NCBI RefSeq assembly: GCF_009709675.1
Contig: NZ_WMLB01000043.1
Location: 1-64,000, forward strand
Source: Agromyces bracchium
GTDB taxonomy: Bacteria > Actinomycetota > Actinomycetes > Actinomycetales > Microbacteriaceae
Length of the DNA stretch: 64,000 bases
Direction: 5' to 3'
Positions 46,099 to 56,679 of this stretch are shown piece by piece. Made by a program: the position numbers and the translations under genes. Under the pieces are notes generated by a model that saw only the letters and a list, made by a program, of their open reading frames with translations, ran no database searches and was not told where the DNA came from. Every line of letters starts with the position of its first letter. The first letter of the stretch is position 1.

Positions 46099-47742
46099 AT
46101 GTCAGACGGCCCCCTGATCGTCCAGAGCGATCGCACCGTGCTCCTCGAGGTGGCGAACCCGCTCGCCGAGGATGCTCGGCACGACCTCGCCATCTTCGCC
46201 GAGCTCGAGCGCGCACCCGAGCACATCCACACGTACCGCATCACGCGGCTCGGCCTGTGGAACGCGCGTGCGGCGGGGCACACGGCCGACGACATGCTCG
46301 GCACGCTCGAGCGCTACGCGAAGTTCCCGGTCCCGCAGACCGTCGCCGTCGACATGCGCGAGACCGTCGACCGCTATGGCCGGCTCGTGGTCGACCGCAC
46401 CGACGACGGCGAGCTGCGACTGCGCAGCGACGACCTCGCCGTGCTGACCGAGGTCGCGGGCGCGAAGCGCGTCTCACCGCTGCTCACCGAGCGCATCGAC
46501 GACACGAGCTTCCTCGTCGAGGCGTGGGCGCGCGGCGCGTTGAAGCAGGAGCTCGTGAAGCTCGGCTGGCCGGCCGAGGACCTCGCCGGCTACACCCCGG
46601 GCACGCCGCACGAGATCGACCTCGAACAGGACGGCTGGCACCTGCGCGACTACCAGCAGAAGGCCGTCGACAACTTCTTCGAGTGCGGCTCGGGCGTGGT
46701 CGTCCTGCCGTGCGGCGCGGGCAAGACGCTCGTGGGCGCGGGCGCGATGGCCACCGCGAAGACCACCACGCTGATCCTCGTGACGAACACCGTGAGCGCG
46801 CGCCAGTGGCGAGACGAGCTCCTGCGCCGCACGAGCCTCACCGCCGAGGAGATCGGCGAGTACTCCGGCCAGACCAAGGAGGTCAAGCCGGTCACGATCG
46901 CCACGTACCAGATCCTGACCGCGAAGCGGAAGGGCGAGTACGCCCACCTGGCGCTGCTCGACGCACTCGACTGGGGCCTGGTGGTCTACGACGAGGTGCA
47001 CCTGCTGCCCGCACCCGTCTTCAAGCTCACCGCGGAGCTGCAGGCCCGCCGCCGGCTCGGCCTCACCGCGACGCTCGTGCGCGAGGACGGCCGCGAGGGC
47101 GACGTCTTCTCGCTCATCGGCCCCAAGCGGTTCGACGCGCCGTGGAAGGAGATCGAGGCCCAGGGCTTCATCTCGCCCGCCGCCTGCTACGAGGTGCGCA
47201 TCGACCTGCCGCAGTCCGAGCGGCTCGCGTACGCGGCATCCGCCGACGACGAGCGCTATCGCCTCGCCGCGACCGCACCCGCGAAGCTCGGCGTCGTGAA
47301 GGAGCTCGTGGCCAGGCACGCGGGCGAGCGCATCCTCGTCATCGGCCAGTACCTCGACCAGATCGACGAGCTCGCGGAAGCGCTCGGCGCGCCGCAGCTG
47401 ACCGGCGCCACCCCCGTCGACGAGCGGGAGCGGCTCTTCCAGGAGTTCCGCGAGGGCGCGACACCGGTGCTGGTGGTGTCGAAGGTCGCGAACTTCTCGG
47501 TCGACCTGCCGGAGGCGACGGTCGCGATCCAGGTCTCGGGTTCGTTCGGCTCACGTCAGGAGGAGGCGCAGCGCCTCGGCCGCCTCCTGCGTCCGAAGGA
47601 GTCCGGACTGTCGGCGAACTTCTACACGCTCGTCGCGCGCGACACGGTCGACCAGGACTTCGCGCTGAACCGCCAGCGGTTCCTCGCCGAGCAGGGTTAC
47701 AGCTACACGATCCTCGACGCGCACGCCCTCGAGGCCGCCTGA
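46099..47742 (+). CDS. DNA repair helicase XPB
   Basis: This 547-residue superfamily 2 3'-5' helicase has a damage-recognition-like N-terminus, Walker A PCGAGKT (about residue 205), DEVH (about 297), the RED motif in LTATLVREDG, and helicase domain 2 with FSVDLPEATVAIQVSG and RQEEAQRLGRLLRP. Bacterial XPB acts in DNA strand separation and repair. TAGACT (46085-46090) is 8 nt before the ATG. It follows its helicase-associated partner. Confidence 0.95.
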   Translation: MSDGPLIVQSDRTVLLEVANPLAEDARHDLAIFAELERAPEHIHTYRITRLGLWNARAAGHTADDMLGTLERYAKFPVPQTVAVDMRETVDRYGRLVVDRTDDGELRLRSDDLAVLTEVAGAKRVSPLLTERIDDTSFLVEAWARGALKQELVKLGWPAEDLAGYTPGTPHEIDLEQDGWHLRDYQQKAVDNFFECGSGVVVLPCGAGKTLVGAGAMATAKTTTLILVTNTVSARQWRDELLRRTSLTAEEIGEYSGQTKEVKPVTIATYQILTAKRKGEYAHLALLDALDWGLVVYDEVHLLPAPVFKLTAELQARRRLGLTATLVREDGREGDVFSLIGPKRFDAPWKEIEAQGFISPAACYEVRIDLPQSERLAYAASADDERYRLAATAPAKLGVVKELVARHAGERILVIGQYLDQIDELAEALGAPQLTGATPVDERERLFQEFREGATPVLVVSKVANFSVDLPEATVAIQVSGSFGSRQEEAQRLGRLLRPKESGLSANFYTLVARDTVDQDFALNRQRFLAEQGYSYTILDAHALEAA

Positions 47743-47749
47743 GCCGCGT

Positions 47750-48481
47750 TCAGACGGATGCCTCGGCGACGGGCCGCGCGCGGCGAAGCCGCGTGCCGAC
47801 CCACCAGGCGAGCCGGTCGAGCGCCATCACGACGAGCCCGAGCACCGCGATGTACGCGACGACCCGGAGCATCTCGAGCAGCGAGCCGAGCGCGCCGAGC
47901 GCATCGGTGTCGAGGAACGGGTACGGGAACCGGTCGGGCACCTCGGGCAGCGCCAGCGCGCGCCAGAGGAAGAGGAGCCCGTACACGGCCGGGTAGGCGA
48001 GCCACCACGCGGCATCCCGCCACCGCACCACGCGGTGCGGCCCGAACGCGACCCAGTCGACGAGCACCATGAGCGGCACGACGTAGTGCATCGCGAAGAT
48101 CGCCCGATTGGCGAGCTGGTCGGTCGGGTCCGCGACGAAGAGACCCGGGATCGGGTTCTCGAAGTGGTTGAGCAGGACGTGCGAGACGACCATCGTCGTG
48201 AGGATCCAGGTGGTCACCCCGCCGCGCAGGATCGGCGCCGGGGGCGCAGCGCGCCCGCGCCGCACCATCCAGTAGAGCGCGCCCGCGAAGTACGCGAAGA
48301 CGATGACGTTGCTCTGCGTCGTGAAGTACGCCAGGCGGCGCTCGCCCGCGACGAGTCCCCAGAGCACCACGAGCACGATCCCCACGCGCCACCAGAATGC
48401 GGGCGTCGCCCAGACGTTCACGCGCGCCTCCGACTCGGGGCACTCTGCGGGCCGGGTCCGGTCGGCGGCGTCGACGCTCAC
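47750..48481 (-). CDS. Pr6Pr/FAR-17a-like membrane protein
   Basis: This 243-residue protein has six predicted membrane helices. The motif AYFTTQSNVIVFAYF and the conserved HYVVPLMVLVDW and FPYPFLDTDALG match the Pr6Pr (FAR-17a/AIG1-related) family. Eukaryotic relatives of that fold hydrolyse fatty-acid esters of hydroxy fatty acids with an Asn/Thr and His pair; activity here is untested. GTG 48481 has GAGGAAGAGG upstream. It is convergent with xpb. Confidence 0.82.
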   Translation of the reverse strand: MSVDAADRTRPAECPESEARVNVWATPAFWWRVGIVLVVLWGLVAGERRLAYFTTQSNVIVFAYFAGALYWMVRRGRAAPPAPILRGGVTTWILTTMVVSHVLLNHFENPIPGLFVADPTDQLANRAIFAMHYVVPLMVLVDWVAFGPHRVVRWRDAAWWLAYPAVYGLLFLWRALALPEVPDRFPYPFLDTDALGALGSLLEMLRVVAYIAVLGLVVMALDRLAWWVGTRLRRARPVAEASV

Positions 48482-48582
48482 CCCACCACCTCTTCCTCGT
48501 CATCGGGCGGGCGCGTCGCGCACCGCACGCAGAGGCTAGGCGTCGTCGTCGGAGCGTGTCAATGCGTTGAAGATCGGAGCGC

Positions 48583-49335
48583 TCATCGCCGCGAATAGCG
48601 GAGGAACAGCATGCGCTCGCCCGGGATCGCGTGCACGAGCCGCATCGCGCGCGGACGCTCGGTCGCCGACTCCGAGATGCGCGGGGCGGCGCCGCCGACG
48701 AGCACCGGGCTGAGCGTCACGCACAGCTCGTCGACGAGGTCGTCCTCGGCAAGCGCCCCGAGCAGGCCGGGCCCGCCCTCCGAGAGGATCGAGCGGAGGC
48801 CCCGCCGTCCGAACTCGGCGAAGGCCGCGGCGAGGTCGACGCGCCGGTCGCCCGCGACGATCACGTCGGCGACGCCGTCGAGCGCCTCCCGCCGGTCGGG
48901 CGGTGCAGCTGCGCTCGTGACGACGAGCGGCCGCGAGACGGCATCGGCGAAGAACGGATGCTCCGGCTCCAGCTCGAGCCCCGACGAGACCACGGCGAAC
49001 CGTGGCTGCGGGTCGCGTCCGCGCGCCGCCCGCCACGCGGCATCCGCCTCGACGACCGCGGCACCGCCGTAGCCCTCTGCGCGGACCGTGCCCGAGCCGA
49101 CGAGCACGACGTCGGCGTGCGACCGGAGCACCGACATGAGCCGCTGGTCCTCGTCGTCGCCGAGGCCGCCGCTGCGCCCGGCGAGCCTCGCCGCGCCGTC
49201 GAGGCTCTCGACCATGTTGACCCGGCAGAAGACCGCGTCGGCGCCGCCCGAGTCGACGACGTCGACGGCGTAGGCGGCGTGCATCCGATCCGCGTCGAAC
49301 GGCCCCCGGTCCGCTGCCGTGGTGCCGGCGGTCAC
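48583..49335 (-). CDS. RibD C-terminal-domain reductase
   Basis: This 250-residue NADPH-dependent pyrimidine/pterin reductase of the DHFR-like fold shows NMVESLDGAA, GSGTVRAEGYGG (NADP loop) and SEGGPGLLGALAEDDLVDEL. No deaminase domain is attached. Stand-alone RibD_C proteins can act as dihydrofolate reductase substitutes (mycobacterial Rv2671). Its GTG overlaps the stop of the FolP2-like gene (GTGA), so a pterin-related role is more likely than riboflavin synthesis. This role is inference. Confidence 0.88.
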   Translation of the reverse strand: MTAGTTAADRGPFDADRMHAAYAVDVVDSGGADAVFCRVNMVESLDGAARLAGRSGGLGDDEDQRLMSVLRSHADVVLVGSGTVRAEGYGGAAVVEADAAWRAARGRDPQPRFAVVSSGLELEPEHPFFADAVSRPLVVTSAAAPPDRREALDGVADVIVAGDRRVDLAAAFAEFGRRGLRSILSEGGPGLLGALAEDDLVDELCVTLSPVLVGGAAPRISESATERPRAMRLVHAIPGERMLFLRYSRR

Positions 49336-50216
49336 GACGCACCGCCCGGCCGCAGGTTGTGCTCGAGGAACGCCGGCTCGCGCCATCCCTCGATCGCCTC
49401 GACCATCCGGACGGCGTCGACCGTCTCGCGCACGTTGTGCACGCGCACGATGCGCGCCCCTCGGTCGATGCAGTACACGGCCGCCGCGAGCGACCCGGCG
49501 AGCCGGTCGCGCCGGTCGCGGCGCCCGAGGCTCTCGCCCACGAAGTCCTTGTTCGAGAGGGCGACGAGCAGCGGCGGCCCGATCTCGGCGATCTCGCCGA
49601 GGCGCCGTGTCAGCTCGAGCGAGTGCAGCGTGTTCTTGTTCAGGTCGTGCCCGGGATCGATGACGATGCGTTCGTCGGGCACGCCGTGGGCGCGGGCGAG
49701 GTCGATGCGTTCGCGGAGGAACGCGGCGACCTCGGCGACGACGTCGCCGTACTCCGGCATCGGGTGCGGCCGGCGCGGCGCGGCGAGGCTGTGCGTGATC
49801 ACGATCGTCGCGTCGCTGTCGGCGACGACGTCGGCCATGACCGGGTCGTGGATGCCGGTGGTGTCGTTGATCACGTGCGCGCCCGCCGCGATCGCCCGAC
49901 GCGCCACCTCGGGGTGGAACGTGTCGACCGAGACGACGGCGCCCGATCCGGCGAGCGCGGCGACGACGGGCACCACGCGATCCGCCTCCTCCTCGACCGG
50001 GATCGGCGGCCCCGGAGCGAACTTCGCGCCGCCGATGTCGACCCAGTCCGCACCGTCGGCCACCGCGGCCTGCGCCGCCTCGACCGCGCGGTCGAGCGCG
50101 AAGGTCGCGCCCCGGTCGTAGAACGAGTCGGGCGTGCGGTTCACGATCGCCATGACCGCGACCTGCCGGGCGAAGTCGAACTCGCGCGGGCCGATGCGGC
50201 GGACCATCCCGCTCAC
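49332..50216 (-). CDS. FolP2-like dihydropteroate synthase homologue
   Basis: This 294-residue TIM-barrel protein of the pterin-binding family resembles mycobacterial FolP2: VNRTPDSFYDRGAT replaces the usual VNVTPDSFSDGG. The pterin motifs are altered (INDTTG, DPGHDLNKNT, LSNKDFVGESL instead of SRK, RVHNV instead of RVHDV). In mycobacteria FolP2 lacks dihydropteroate synthase activity. GTG 50216 overlaps the stop of the ferredoxin reductase gene; ATG 50207 is the alternative. It is coupled on both sides, implying one pathway. Confidence 0.88.
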   Translation of the reverse strand: MSGMVRRIGPREFDFARQVAVMAIVNRTPDSFYDRGATFALDRAVEAAQAAVADGADWVDIGGAKFAPGPPIPVEEEADRVVPVVAALAGSGAVVSVDTFHPEVARRAIAAGAHVINDTTGIHDPVMADVVADSDATIVITHSLAAPRRPHPMPEYGDVVAEVAAFLRERIDLARAHGVPDERIVIDPGHDLNKNTLHSLELTRRLGEIAEIGPPLLVALSNKDFVGESLGRRDRRDRLAGSLAAAVYCIDRGARIVRVHNVRETVDAVRMVEAIEGWREPAFLEHNLRPGGAS

Positions 50217-51445
50217 GCGGCGCCGATTCCGCCAAGGGGCACCGCGGGGTCGGCGAGCACCGCGGGGTCGACCGCGACGCGGTCGCGGATGAGCCGCTGC
50301 ACCTCGTCGTTCACGTCCCACACGTTGACGTTCATTCCCGCCACGACCCGCCCGTCGAGGACCCAGAACGCGATGCACTCGCGGGCCGCGAGGTCGCCGC
50401 GCACGACGAGGTCGGCGCGCTCCGCGAGCTCGCCGTATCCCGAGTACTCCATGCCGAGGTCGTACTGGTCGGTGTAGAAGTACGGGATCTCGTCGTACTC
50501 GAGCGGCTCGCCGGCGAGCACGCGCCCGACGGCGCGCCCGCTCGCGTCGGCGTTCGCCCAATGCTCGACGCGCAGCCGGTGGCCGAGCGTCGGGTTGAAC
50601 ACGTTCGCGACGTCGCCCGCGGCGTACACGCCGTCCGCGCTCGTGCGGAACGAGGCATCCGTCGCGATGCCGTCGTCGACCGTGAGGCGAGCGGATGTCG
50701 CGAGCCCGACGTTCGGCGTCGCCCCGATGCCGACGACCACGAGGTCGGCCGGCACCTCCTCGCCGGTCGAGAGGACGACGCCGCGCACGCGGCCCCGCTC
50801 GCCGGCGATCGCCGACACCGCGACCTCGGTGCGCACCTCGACGCCGTGCTCGCGGTGGAGTTCGGCGAACATGCCGCCGAGCTCGCGCCCGACCGCGCCG
50901 ACGAGCGGCGCCTCGCTCCGCCCCAGCACCGTGACGGCGTCGCCGTACCCGCGTGCCGCGGCCGCCACCTCGAGGCCGATCCAGCTCGAACCGATGACCA
51001 CGACGCGCCGGTCGCCGGCACGGAGCGCGGTGCGCAGGTGCGTGGCGTCGGGCAGCGACCGCAGATGGTGGATGCCGCGGAGACCCGCACCGGGTCCGTC
51101 GAAGCGCCGTGGCGATGCGCCGGTCGCGATCAGCAGGCGGTCCCAGGCGAGGTCGCCCGCGTCGGTCTCGAGCGTCCGCGCATCGGCGTCGAGTGCGGTC
51201 GCACGCACGCCGAGCCGGAGTTCGACGTCGTGGTCGCGGTACCACGCGGCATCCAGCGGGTAAATGGCGCTCGACGGGTCATCGCCCGCGAGGTACCCCT
51301 TCGAGAGCGGGGGCCGTTCGTACGGGCGGCGGCGCTCCTCGGTCACCACCACGATCTCGTCGGCCGACCCGTGCTCGCGCATCGACTCGGCCGCTCGCGC
51401 CGCCGTGAGGCCCCCGCCGACGATCACCACCCGTTCGCGTGCCAT
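50213..51445 (-). CDS. FAD-dependent ferredoxin/rubredoxin reductase
   Basis: This 410-residue flavoprotein has an FAD loop (VVIVGGGLTAARAAESM), the ERPPLSKGYL motif of ferredoxin reductases, an NADH-binding second Rossmann fold (VVVIGSSWIGLEVAAAARG), the FAD segment VYAAGDVANVF and a C-terminal reductase domain. It passes electrons from NAD(P)H to a ferredoxin or monooxygenase. It is the first gene of a tightly overlapping operon with FolP2-like and RibD_C proteins. Confidence 0.92.
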   Translation of the reverse strand: MARERVVIVGGGLTAARAAESMREHGSADEIVVVTEERRRPYERPPLSKGYLAGDDPSSAIYPLDAAWYRDHDVELRLGVRATALDADARTLETDAGDLAWDRLLIATGASPRRFDGPGAGLRGIHHLRSLPDATHLRTALRAGDRRVVVIGSSWIGLEVAAAARGYGDAVTVLGRSEAPLVGAVGRELGGMFAELHREHGVEVRTEVAVSAIAGERGRVRGVVLSTGEEVPADLVVVGIGATPNVGLATSARLTVDDGIATDASFRTSADGVYAAGDVANVFNPTLGHRLRVEHWANADASGRAVGRVLAGEPLEYDEIPYFYTDQYDLGMEYSGYGELAERADLVVRGDLAARECIAFWVLDGRVVAGMNVNVWDVNDEVQRLIRDRVAVDPAVLADPAVPLGGIGAA

Positions 51446-51557
51446 GTCGCGAGTCTTGCACGGCCTCCCGCGTGCGTCGAAGGCTCATGGCATCCGCTCG
51501 CATCGCATTCGAGCAATTCCCAGCCAAGATTCAGCCCACGCGCAGCAGAATCGTTGC

Positions 51558-52247
51558 ATGAGTGACGGACCTCGCATCCTCATCGTCGACGACGAGCCCA
51601 ACATCCGCGACCTCCTGACGACGAGCCTCCGGTTCGCGGGCTTCGCGGTGCGCGCGGTGGCCAACGGCGCGCAGACCATCTCGGCCGTGCTCGAGGAGGA
51701 ACCCGACCTGATCATCCTCGACGTCATGCTGCCCGACATGAACGGCTTCGGCGTCACCAAGCGCCTCCGGTCGGCCGGGTACACGGCGCCGATCCTCTTC
51801 CTCACCGCGAAGGACGACACGGAGGACAAGATCACCGGCCTCACGGTCGGCGGCGACGACTACGTCACGAAGCCCTTCAGCCTCGACGAGATCGTCGCTC
51901 GCATCCGCGCCATCCTGCGCCGCACGATGCACGCCGAGGAGGACGCGGTGATCCGCACCGGCGAGCTCACGATGGACCAGGACACGCACGAGGTGCTCGT
52001 GGGCGACGTGCCCGTCGAGCTCTCCCCCACCGAGTTCAAGCTGCTGCGCTACCTGATGCTGAATCCGAACCGGGTGCTGTCGAAGGCCCAGATCCTCGAC
52101 CACGTCTGGGAGTACGACTTCAACGGCGACGCGGGCATCGTCGAGAGCTACATCTCGTACCTGCGCCGCAAGCTCGACCAGCACTCCTCCGAGCCGCTCA
52201 TCCAGACCAAGCGCGGCTTCGGGTACATGCTGAAGTCGAAGTCGTAG
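51558..52247 (+). CDS. OmpR-family response regulator
   Basis: This 229-residue regulator has a receiver domain (ILIVDDEPNIRDLL, phospho-acceptor Asp55 in LIILDVMLPD, LFLTAKD, Lys in YVTKPFS) and a C-terminal winged helix (LSPTEFKLLRYLMLN, VWEYDF, SYISYLRRKLD, TKRGFGYML). It closely resembles TcrA/MtrA-type actinobacterial regulators. ATG 51558 fits a CAGAAT -10 6 nt upstream. The sensor kinase follows 41 bp later. Confidence 0.94.
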   Translation: MSDGPRILIVDDEPNIRDLLTTSLRFAGFAVRAVANGAQTISAVLEEEPDLIILDVMLPDMNGFGVTKRLRSAGYTAPILFLTAKDDTEDKITGLTVGGDDYVTKPFSLDEIVARIRAILRRTMHAEEDAVIRTGELTMDQDTHEVLVGDVPVELSPTEFKLLRYLMLNPNRVLSKAQILDHVWEYDFNGDAGIVESYISYLRRKLDQHSSEPLIQTKRGFGYMLKSKS

Positions 52248-52288
52248 TACAGGCCCGGTACAGGGAGGATCCGTAGACTCGGCCCGCC

Positions 52289-54103
52289 ATGCACCAGACC
52301 CTCGCCGACCGTTGGAGCCGGATCTCGCTCCGGACCAAGATCACGGGCGTCACCGTCCTCATGCTGACGCTCGGCCTCCTGGTCTCCGGCATCGGCACGG
52401 CGGCGATGCTGCGCTCGTACGTCGAGTCGCAGCTCGAGGCGAAGCTCGAGTCGATCGCGTCCAGCAGGATCTCCGAGTACCTCACGCGCGGTGACGGCGG
52501 CTCGTCTGGATCCGAGGGTGCGTTCGACTTCAACGCCTCCGACGACGTGTTCGTCGCGATCTACGACGCGAACACGGGCATGTTCGTCGACCACAACTGG
52601 GGCGCACGCGAACCCGGGGCGTTCCCGCTCATCCCCAAGCAGCTGACGCAGGCGGATGTCTACGCCCAGAACGCCGGCGGCGGGTACCGCGTCTTCTCCC
52701 TCCCCGACGCCAACGGCGACCTCACGTTCCGCGGCGTGTACGCCGTCATGTACGCCGACGAGCAGGGCAACCTCGCCCCGATCATCATCGCGATCTCCTC
52801 GCAGGACACCGAGCGGCTGCTCGCCGCGTACCTCACGATCTTCCTCGGCTTCGGCATCGGCGTGGTGCTCGTCGGCGCGCTGCTCACCCGCATGCTCGTC
52901 ACCACCACGTTCACTCCGCTCCGCGAGGTCGAGGCCACGGCCGCCGCGATCGCCGACGGCGACTTCAGCCAGCGGCTCGGCGGCGCGACGCCGAACACCG
53001 AGGTCGGGCGCCTGAACCGTTCGCTCAACACGATGCTGAACCGCATCGACCGGGCGTTCCGCGACCGCGCGCGCACGATCGACCAGATGCGCCGCTTCGT
53101 CGGGGACGCCTCGCACGAGCTCCGCACCCCGCTGGTCTCGGTGCGCGGCTACGCCGAGCTGTACCGCATGGGCGCCCTGCAGAACCCGGAGGACGTCGCC
53201 CAGGCGATGGACCGCATCGAGAAGGAGGCCATCCGCATGGGTGGCCTCGTCGAAGACCTCCTCGCCCTCGCCCGTCTCGACGAGGCGAAGCCGCTCGACC
53301 TCGCCGAGGTCGACCTCGTGCCGCTCGCACGCGACGCCGCGCTCGACGCCATGGCGGCGAACCCGGGGCGCACCGTGACCGTCATCGCACCCGAGGCGAT
53401 CGCCACCGGCTCGACGGAGGTGGTCCCCGCCGACGTCGAGGTCGACCTCGACGCGACGGCGGCGCGTTCGTCGGGCCCCATGGCGTTCGCCGGGGCGACC
53501 CTCGCCCGCCTGCGCGGACGTCGCGCGAACGAGCCGGCCGACGACGCCGCCACGCCGCGAGGAGGCCGCCGTAGCGGTCGCGGCGGCGCGACGGCACGGA
53601 CGGGTCGAGGCGGGTCCGCGCGCGCGACCGTCGCGGCGGATGTCGCCGCGGATGCCTCCGTGACGACGGCTCCCGCCGAGGCCCCGGCAGCGGTCGTCCC
53701 GGTGCGCCGGGCGACCGTGCTCGCCGAGGAGAACAAGATCCGCCAGGTGATCACCAACCTGATGGGCAACGCGGTCCGCTTCACGCCCGTCGAGAGCCCG
53801 ATCGAGATCCGCGTTTCGGTCGATGACGACGCCGAGCGGGCGCTCCTCGAGATCGTGGACCACGGCGAGGGCATCCCGCCCCAGATCCGCGAGAAGATCT
53901 TCCAGCGGTTCTGGCGCGCCGACACCTCCCGCACCCGGGAGACGGGCGGATCCGGCCTCGGACTCGCGATCGTCTCGTCGATCGTCTCGGCGCACAACGG
54001 CCACGTCGACGTCGTCGAGACGCCGGGCGGTGGAGCAACGTTCCGCGTGGCGCTCCCCCTCGCGGGATCGAGCGCGGCGCCGCAGTCCGTCGCCCACGCC
54101 TGA
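52289..54103 (+). CDS. Sensor histidine kinase with low-complexity insert
   Basis: This 604-residue kinase has two membrane helices (about residues 18-40 and 183-205) around an extracellular sensor domain, then HAMP, HisKA (His276 in DASHELRTPLVSVRG) and a HATPase domain (N box ENKIRQVITNLMGNAVRF, then ETGGSGLGLAIV). About 95 residues of Ala/Arg/Gly/Thr low complexity (roughly 380-475) interrupt the start of the ATPase domain, which is unusual. TAGACT (52274-52279) is 9 nt before ATG. It pairs with the upstream regulator. Confidence 0.93.
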   Translation: MHQTLADRWSRISLRTKITGVTVLMLTLGLLVSGIGTAAMLRSYVESQLEAKLESIASSRISEYLTRGDGGSSGSEGAFDFNASDDVFVAIYDANTGMFVDHNWGAREPGAFPLIPKQLTQADVYAQNAGGGYRVFSLPDANGDLTFRGVYAVMYADEQGNLAPIIIAISSQDTERLLAAYLTIFLGFGIGVVLVGALLTRMLVTTTFTPLREVEATAAAIADGDFSQRLGGATPNTEVGRLNRSLNTMLNRIDRAFRDRARTIDQMRRFVGDASHELRTPLVSVRGYAELYRMGALQNPEDVAQAMDRIEKEAIRMGGLVEDLLALARLDEAKPLDLAEVDLVPLARDAALDAMAANPGRTVTVIAPEAIATGSTEVVPADVEVDLDATAARSSGPMAFAGATLARLRGRRANEPADDAATPRGGRRSGRGGATARTGRGGSARATVAADVAADASVTTAPAEAPAAVVPVRRATVLAEENKIRQVITNLMGNAVRFTPVESPIEIRVSVDDDAERALLEIVDHGEGIPPQIREKIFQRFWRADTSRTRETGGSGLGLAIVSSIVSAHNGHVDVVETPGGGATFRVALPLAGSSAAPQSVAHA

Positions 54104-54263
54104 ACCACACCCGCGCTCGGCCGCCCGACCTCCACCCGCTCGTCCTCCCGCGCTCGTCCTCCACACGCGCGCGGAAGTCGCGCGCGCCGCCGGTTCGCGA
54201 GACACCGCGGCGTGACCGCGCGACACGTAGCTACGGTCGCAGCACCACGACGAGAGGAAGACC

Positions 54264-54554
54264 ATGACGAGGTACCAGGTCGACAGCGAGCAGGTGCACG
54301 CCGCGACGCAGGGCATGCAGGCGACGATCGGGCGCATCCAGTCCGAGGTGGCAGCGCTCCTCGCTCAACTCACCGGGCTGCAGGGCTCCTGGTCGGGCCA
54401 GGCGTCGTCGGCGTTCCAGGCCGCGGTCGCCGACTGGCGGGTGACGCAGCAGCACGTCGAGCAGAGCCTCGCCGGGCTGAACCAGGCGCTCGGGGCCGCC
54501 GCGATGCACTACGCCGATGCCGAGCAGTCGAACGCGCGCCTGTTCGTGCGGTGA
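54264..54554 (+). CDS. WXG100-family protein
   Basis: This 96-residue helical hairpin protein has WSG at the turn (LQGSWSGQASSAFQAAVADW) and matches the ESAT-6/WXG100 family. Such proteins are secreted as dimers by type VII systems. No EccC/FtsK-like ATPase or partner is encoded in this window, so its export route is unknown. GAGAGGAAG precedes the ATG. A strong terminator follows. Confidence 0.9.
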   Translation: MTRYQVDSEQVHAATQGMQATIGRIQSEVAALLAQLTGLQGSWSGQASSAFQAAVADWRVTQQHVEQSLAGLNQALGAAAMHYADAEQSNARLFVR

Positions 54555-54592
54555 GCCGCCGGGCGGCCTGCTCGCGGCTCGCCCGGACACGA

Positions 54593-54624
54593 CGAAGGGC
54601 GCCTCCCGGAGGAGGCGCCCTTCG
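54593..54624. terminator. Bidirectional terminator between WXG100 gene and groEL
   Basis: CGAAGGGCGCCTCC and GGAGGCGCCCTTCG form a perfect 14-bp stem with the tetraloop CGGA. The two flanking genes are convergent, so the hairpin can end both transcripts. Confidence 0.85.
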
Positions 54625-54672
54625 CGCGTGGTGCGGCGGATGCCGCGGTGCGGATCGGGATCCGCGGGAGGA

Positions 54673-56319
<1,647 letters not shown>

Positions 56320-56333
56320 CTAAGAACCGTGGG

Positions 56334-56360
56334 TTGGCACTCGAAACGAGTGAGTGCTAA
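56334..56360. promoter_or_regulatory. CIRCE operator (HrcA site)
   Basis: TTGGCACTC, nine bases, then GAGTGCTAA matches the CIRCE consensus (TTAGCACTC-N9-GAGTGCTAA) with one mismatch. It covers the predicted groEL transcription start near 56358, so bound HrcA would block initiation. Confidence 0.95.
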
Positions 56361-56364
56361 ACCG

Positions 56365-56393
56365 ATTCTGGCACTCGCCTGCGTCGAGTGCAA
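56365..56393 (-). promoter_or_regulatory. groEL promoter
   Basis: On the reverse strand -35 TTGCAC (56388-56393) and -10 CAGAAT (56365-56370) are 17 bp apart. The predicted start falls within the CIRCE element. Confidence 0.75.
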
Positions 56394-56429
56394 GCGAGCG
56401 TGACGTCGGTTCGCGGCGCGCGGACATGC

Positions 56430-56463
56430 GGAAGCGCCGCCGGGGGCATCCGGCGGCGCTTCC
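56430..56463 (-). terminator. Terminator of cspA
   Basis: GGAAGCGCCGCCGG and CCGGCGGCGCTTCC form a perfect 14-bp stem with a 6-nt loop, 12 nt after the cold-shock gene stop. Confidence 0.88.
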
Positions 56464-56475
56464 GAAGAATCGAAC

Positions 56476-56679
56476 TCAGGCGGGGCGGACCGCCTCGGCC
56501 TGCGGGCCCTTCGAGCCGGAGCCCACCTCGAAGGTGACCTGCTGGCCCTCCTCGAGGACCTTGTAGCCGGACATGTCGATGGCGGAGTAGTGGACGAAGA
56601 CGTCCTGGCCCCCACCGTCGACGGTGATGAATCCGTATCCCTTTTCAGCGTTGAACCACTTCACGGTTCCGTTCGCCAT
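56476..56679 (-). CDS. cspA: Cold shock protein CspA family
   Basis: This 67-residue single cold-shock domain ([20 protein letters not shown] with RNP1; DVFVHYSAI with RNP2) binds single-stranded RNA and acts as an RNA chaperone. GGGAG precedes the ATG. A possible promoter lies about 120 nt upstream (TATCTA near 56810), which would give the long leader typical of csp genes. Confidence 0.95.
   Translation of the reverse strand: MANGTVKWFNAEKGYGFITVDGGGQDVFVHYSAIDMSGYKVLEEGQQVTFEVGSGSKGPQAEAVRPA

Noticed and set aside
48536-48586. 16-codon ORF coupled by ATGA to the RibD_C gene
   Set aside because: It uses GCT, GCA, TTG and ACA codons avoided elsewhere here, and lacks support beyond the overlap; likely chance.
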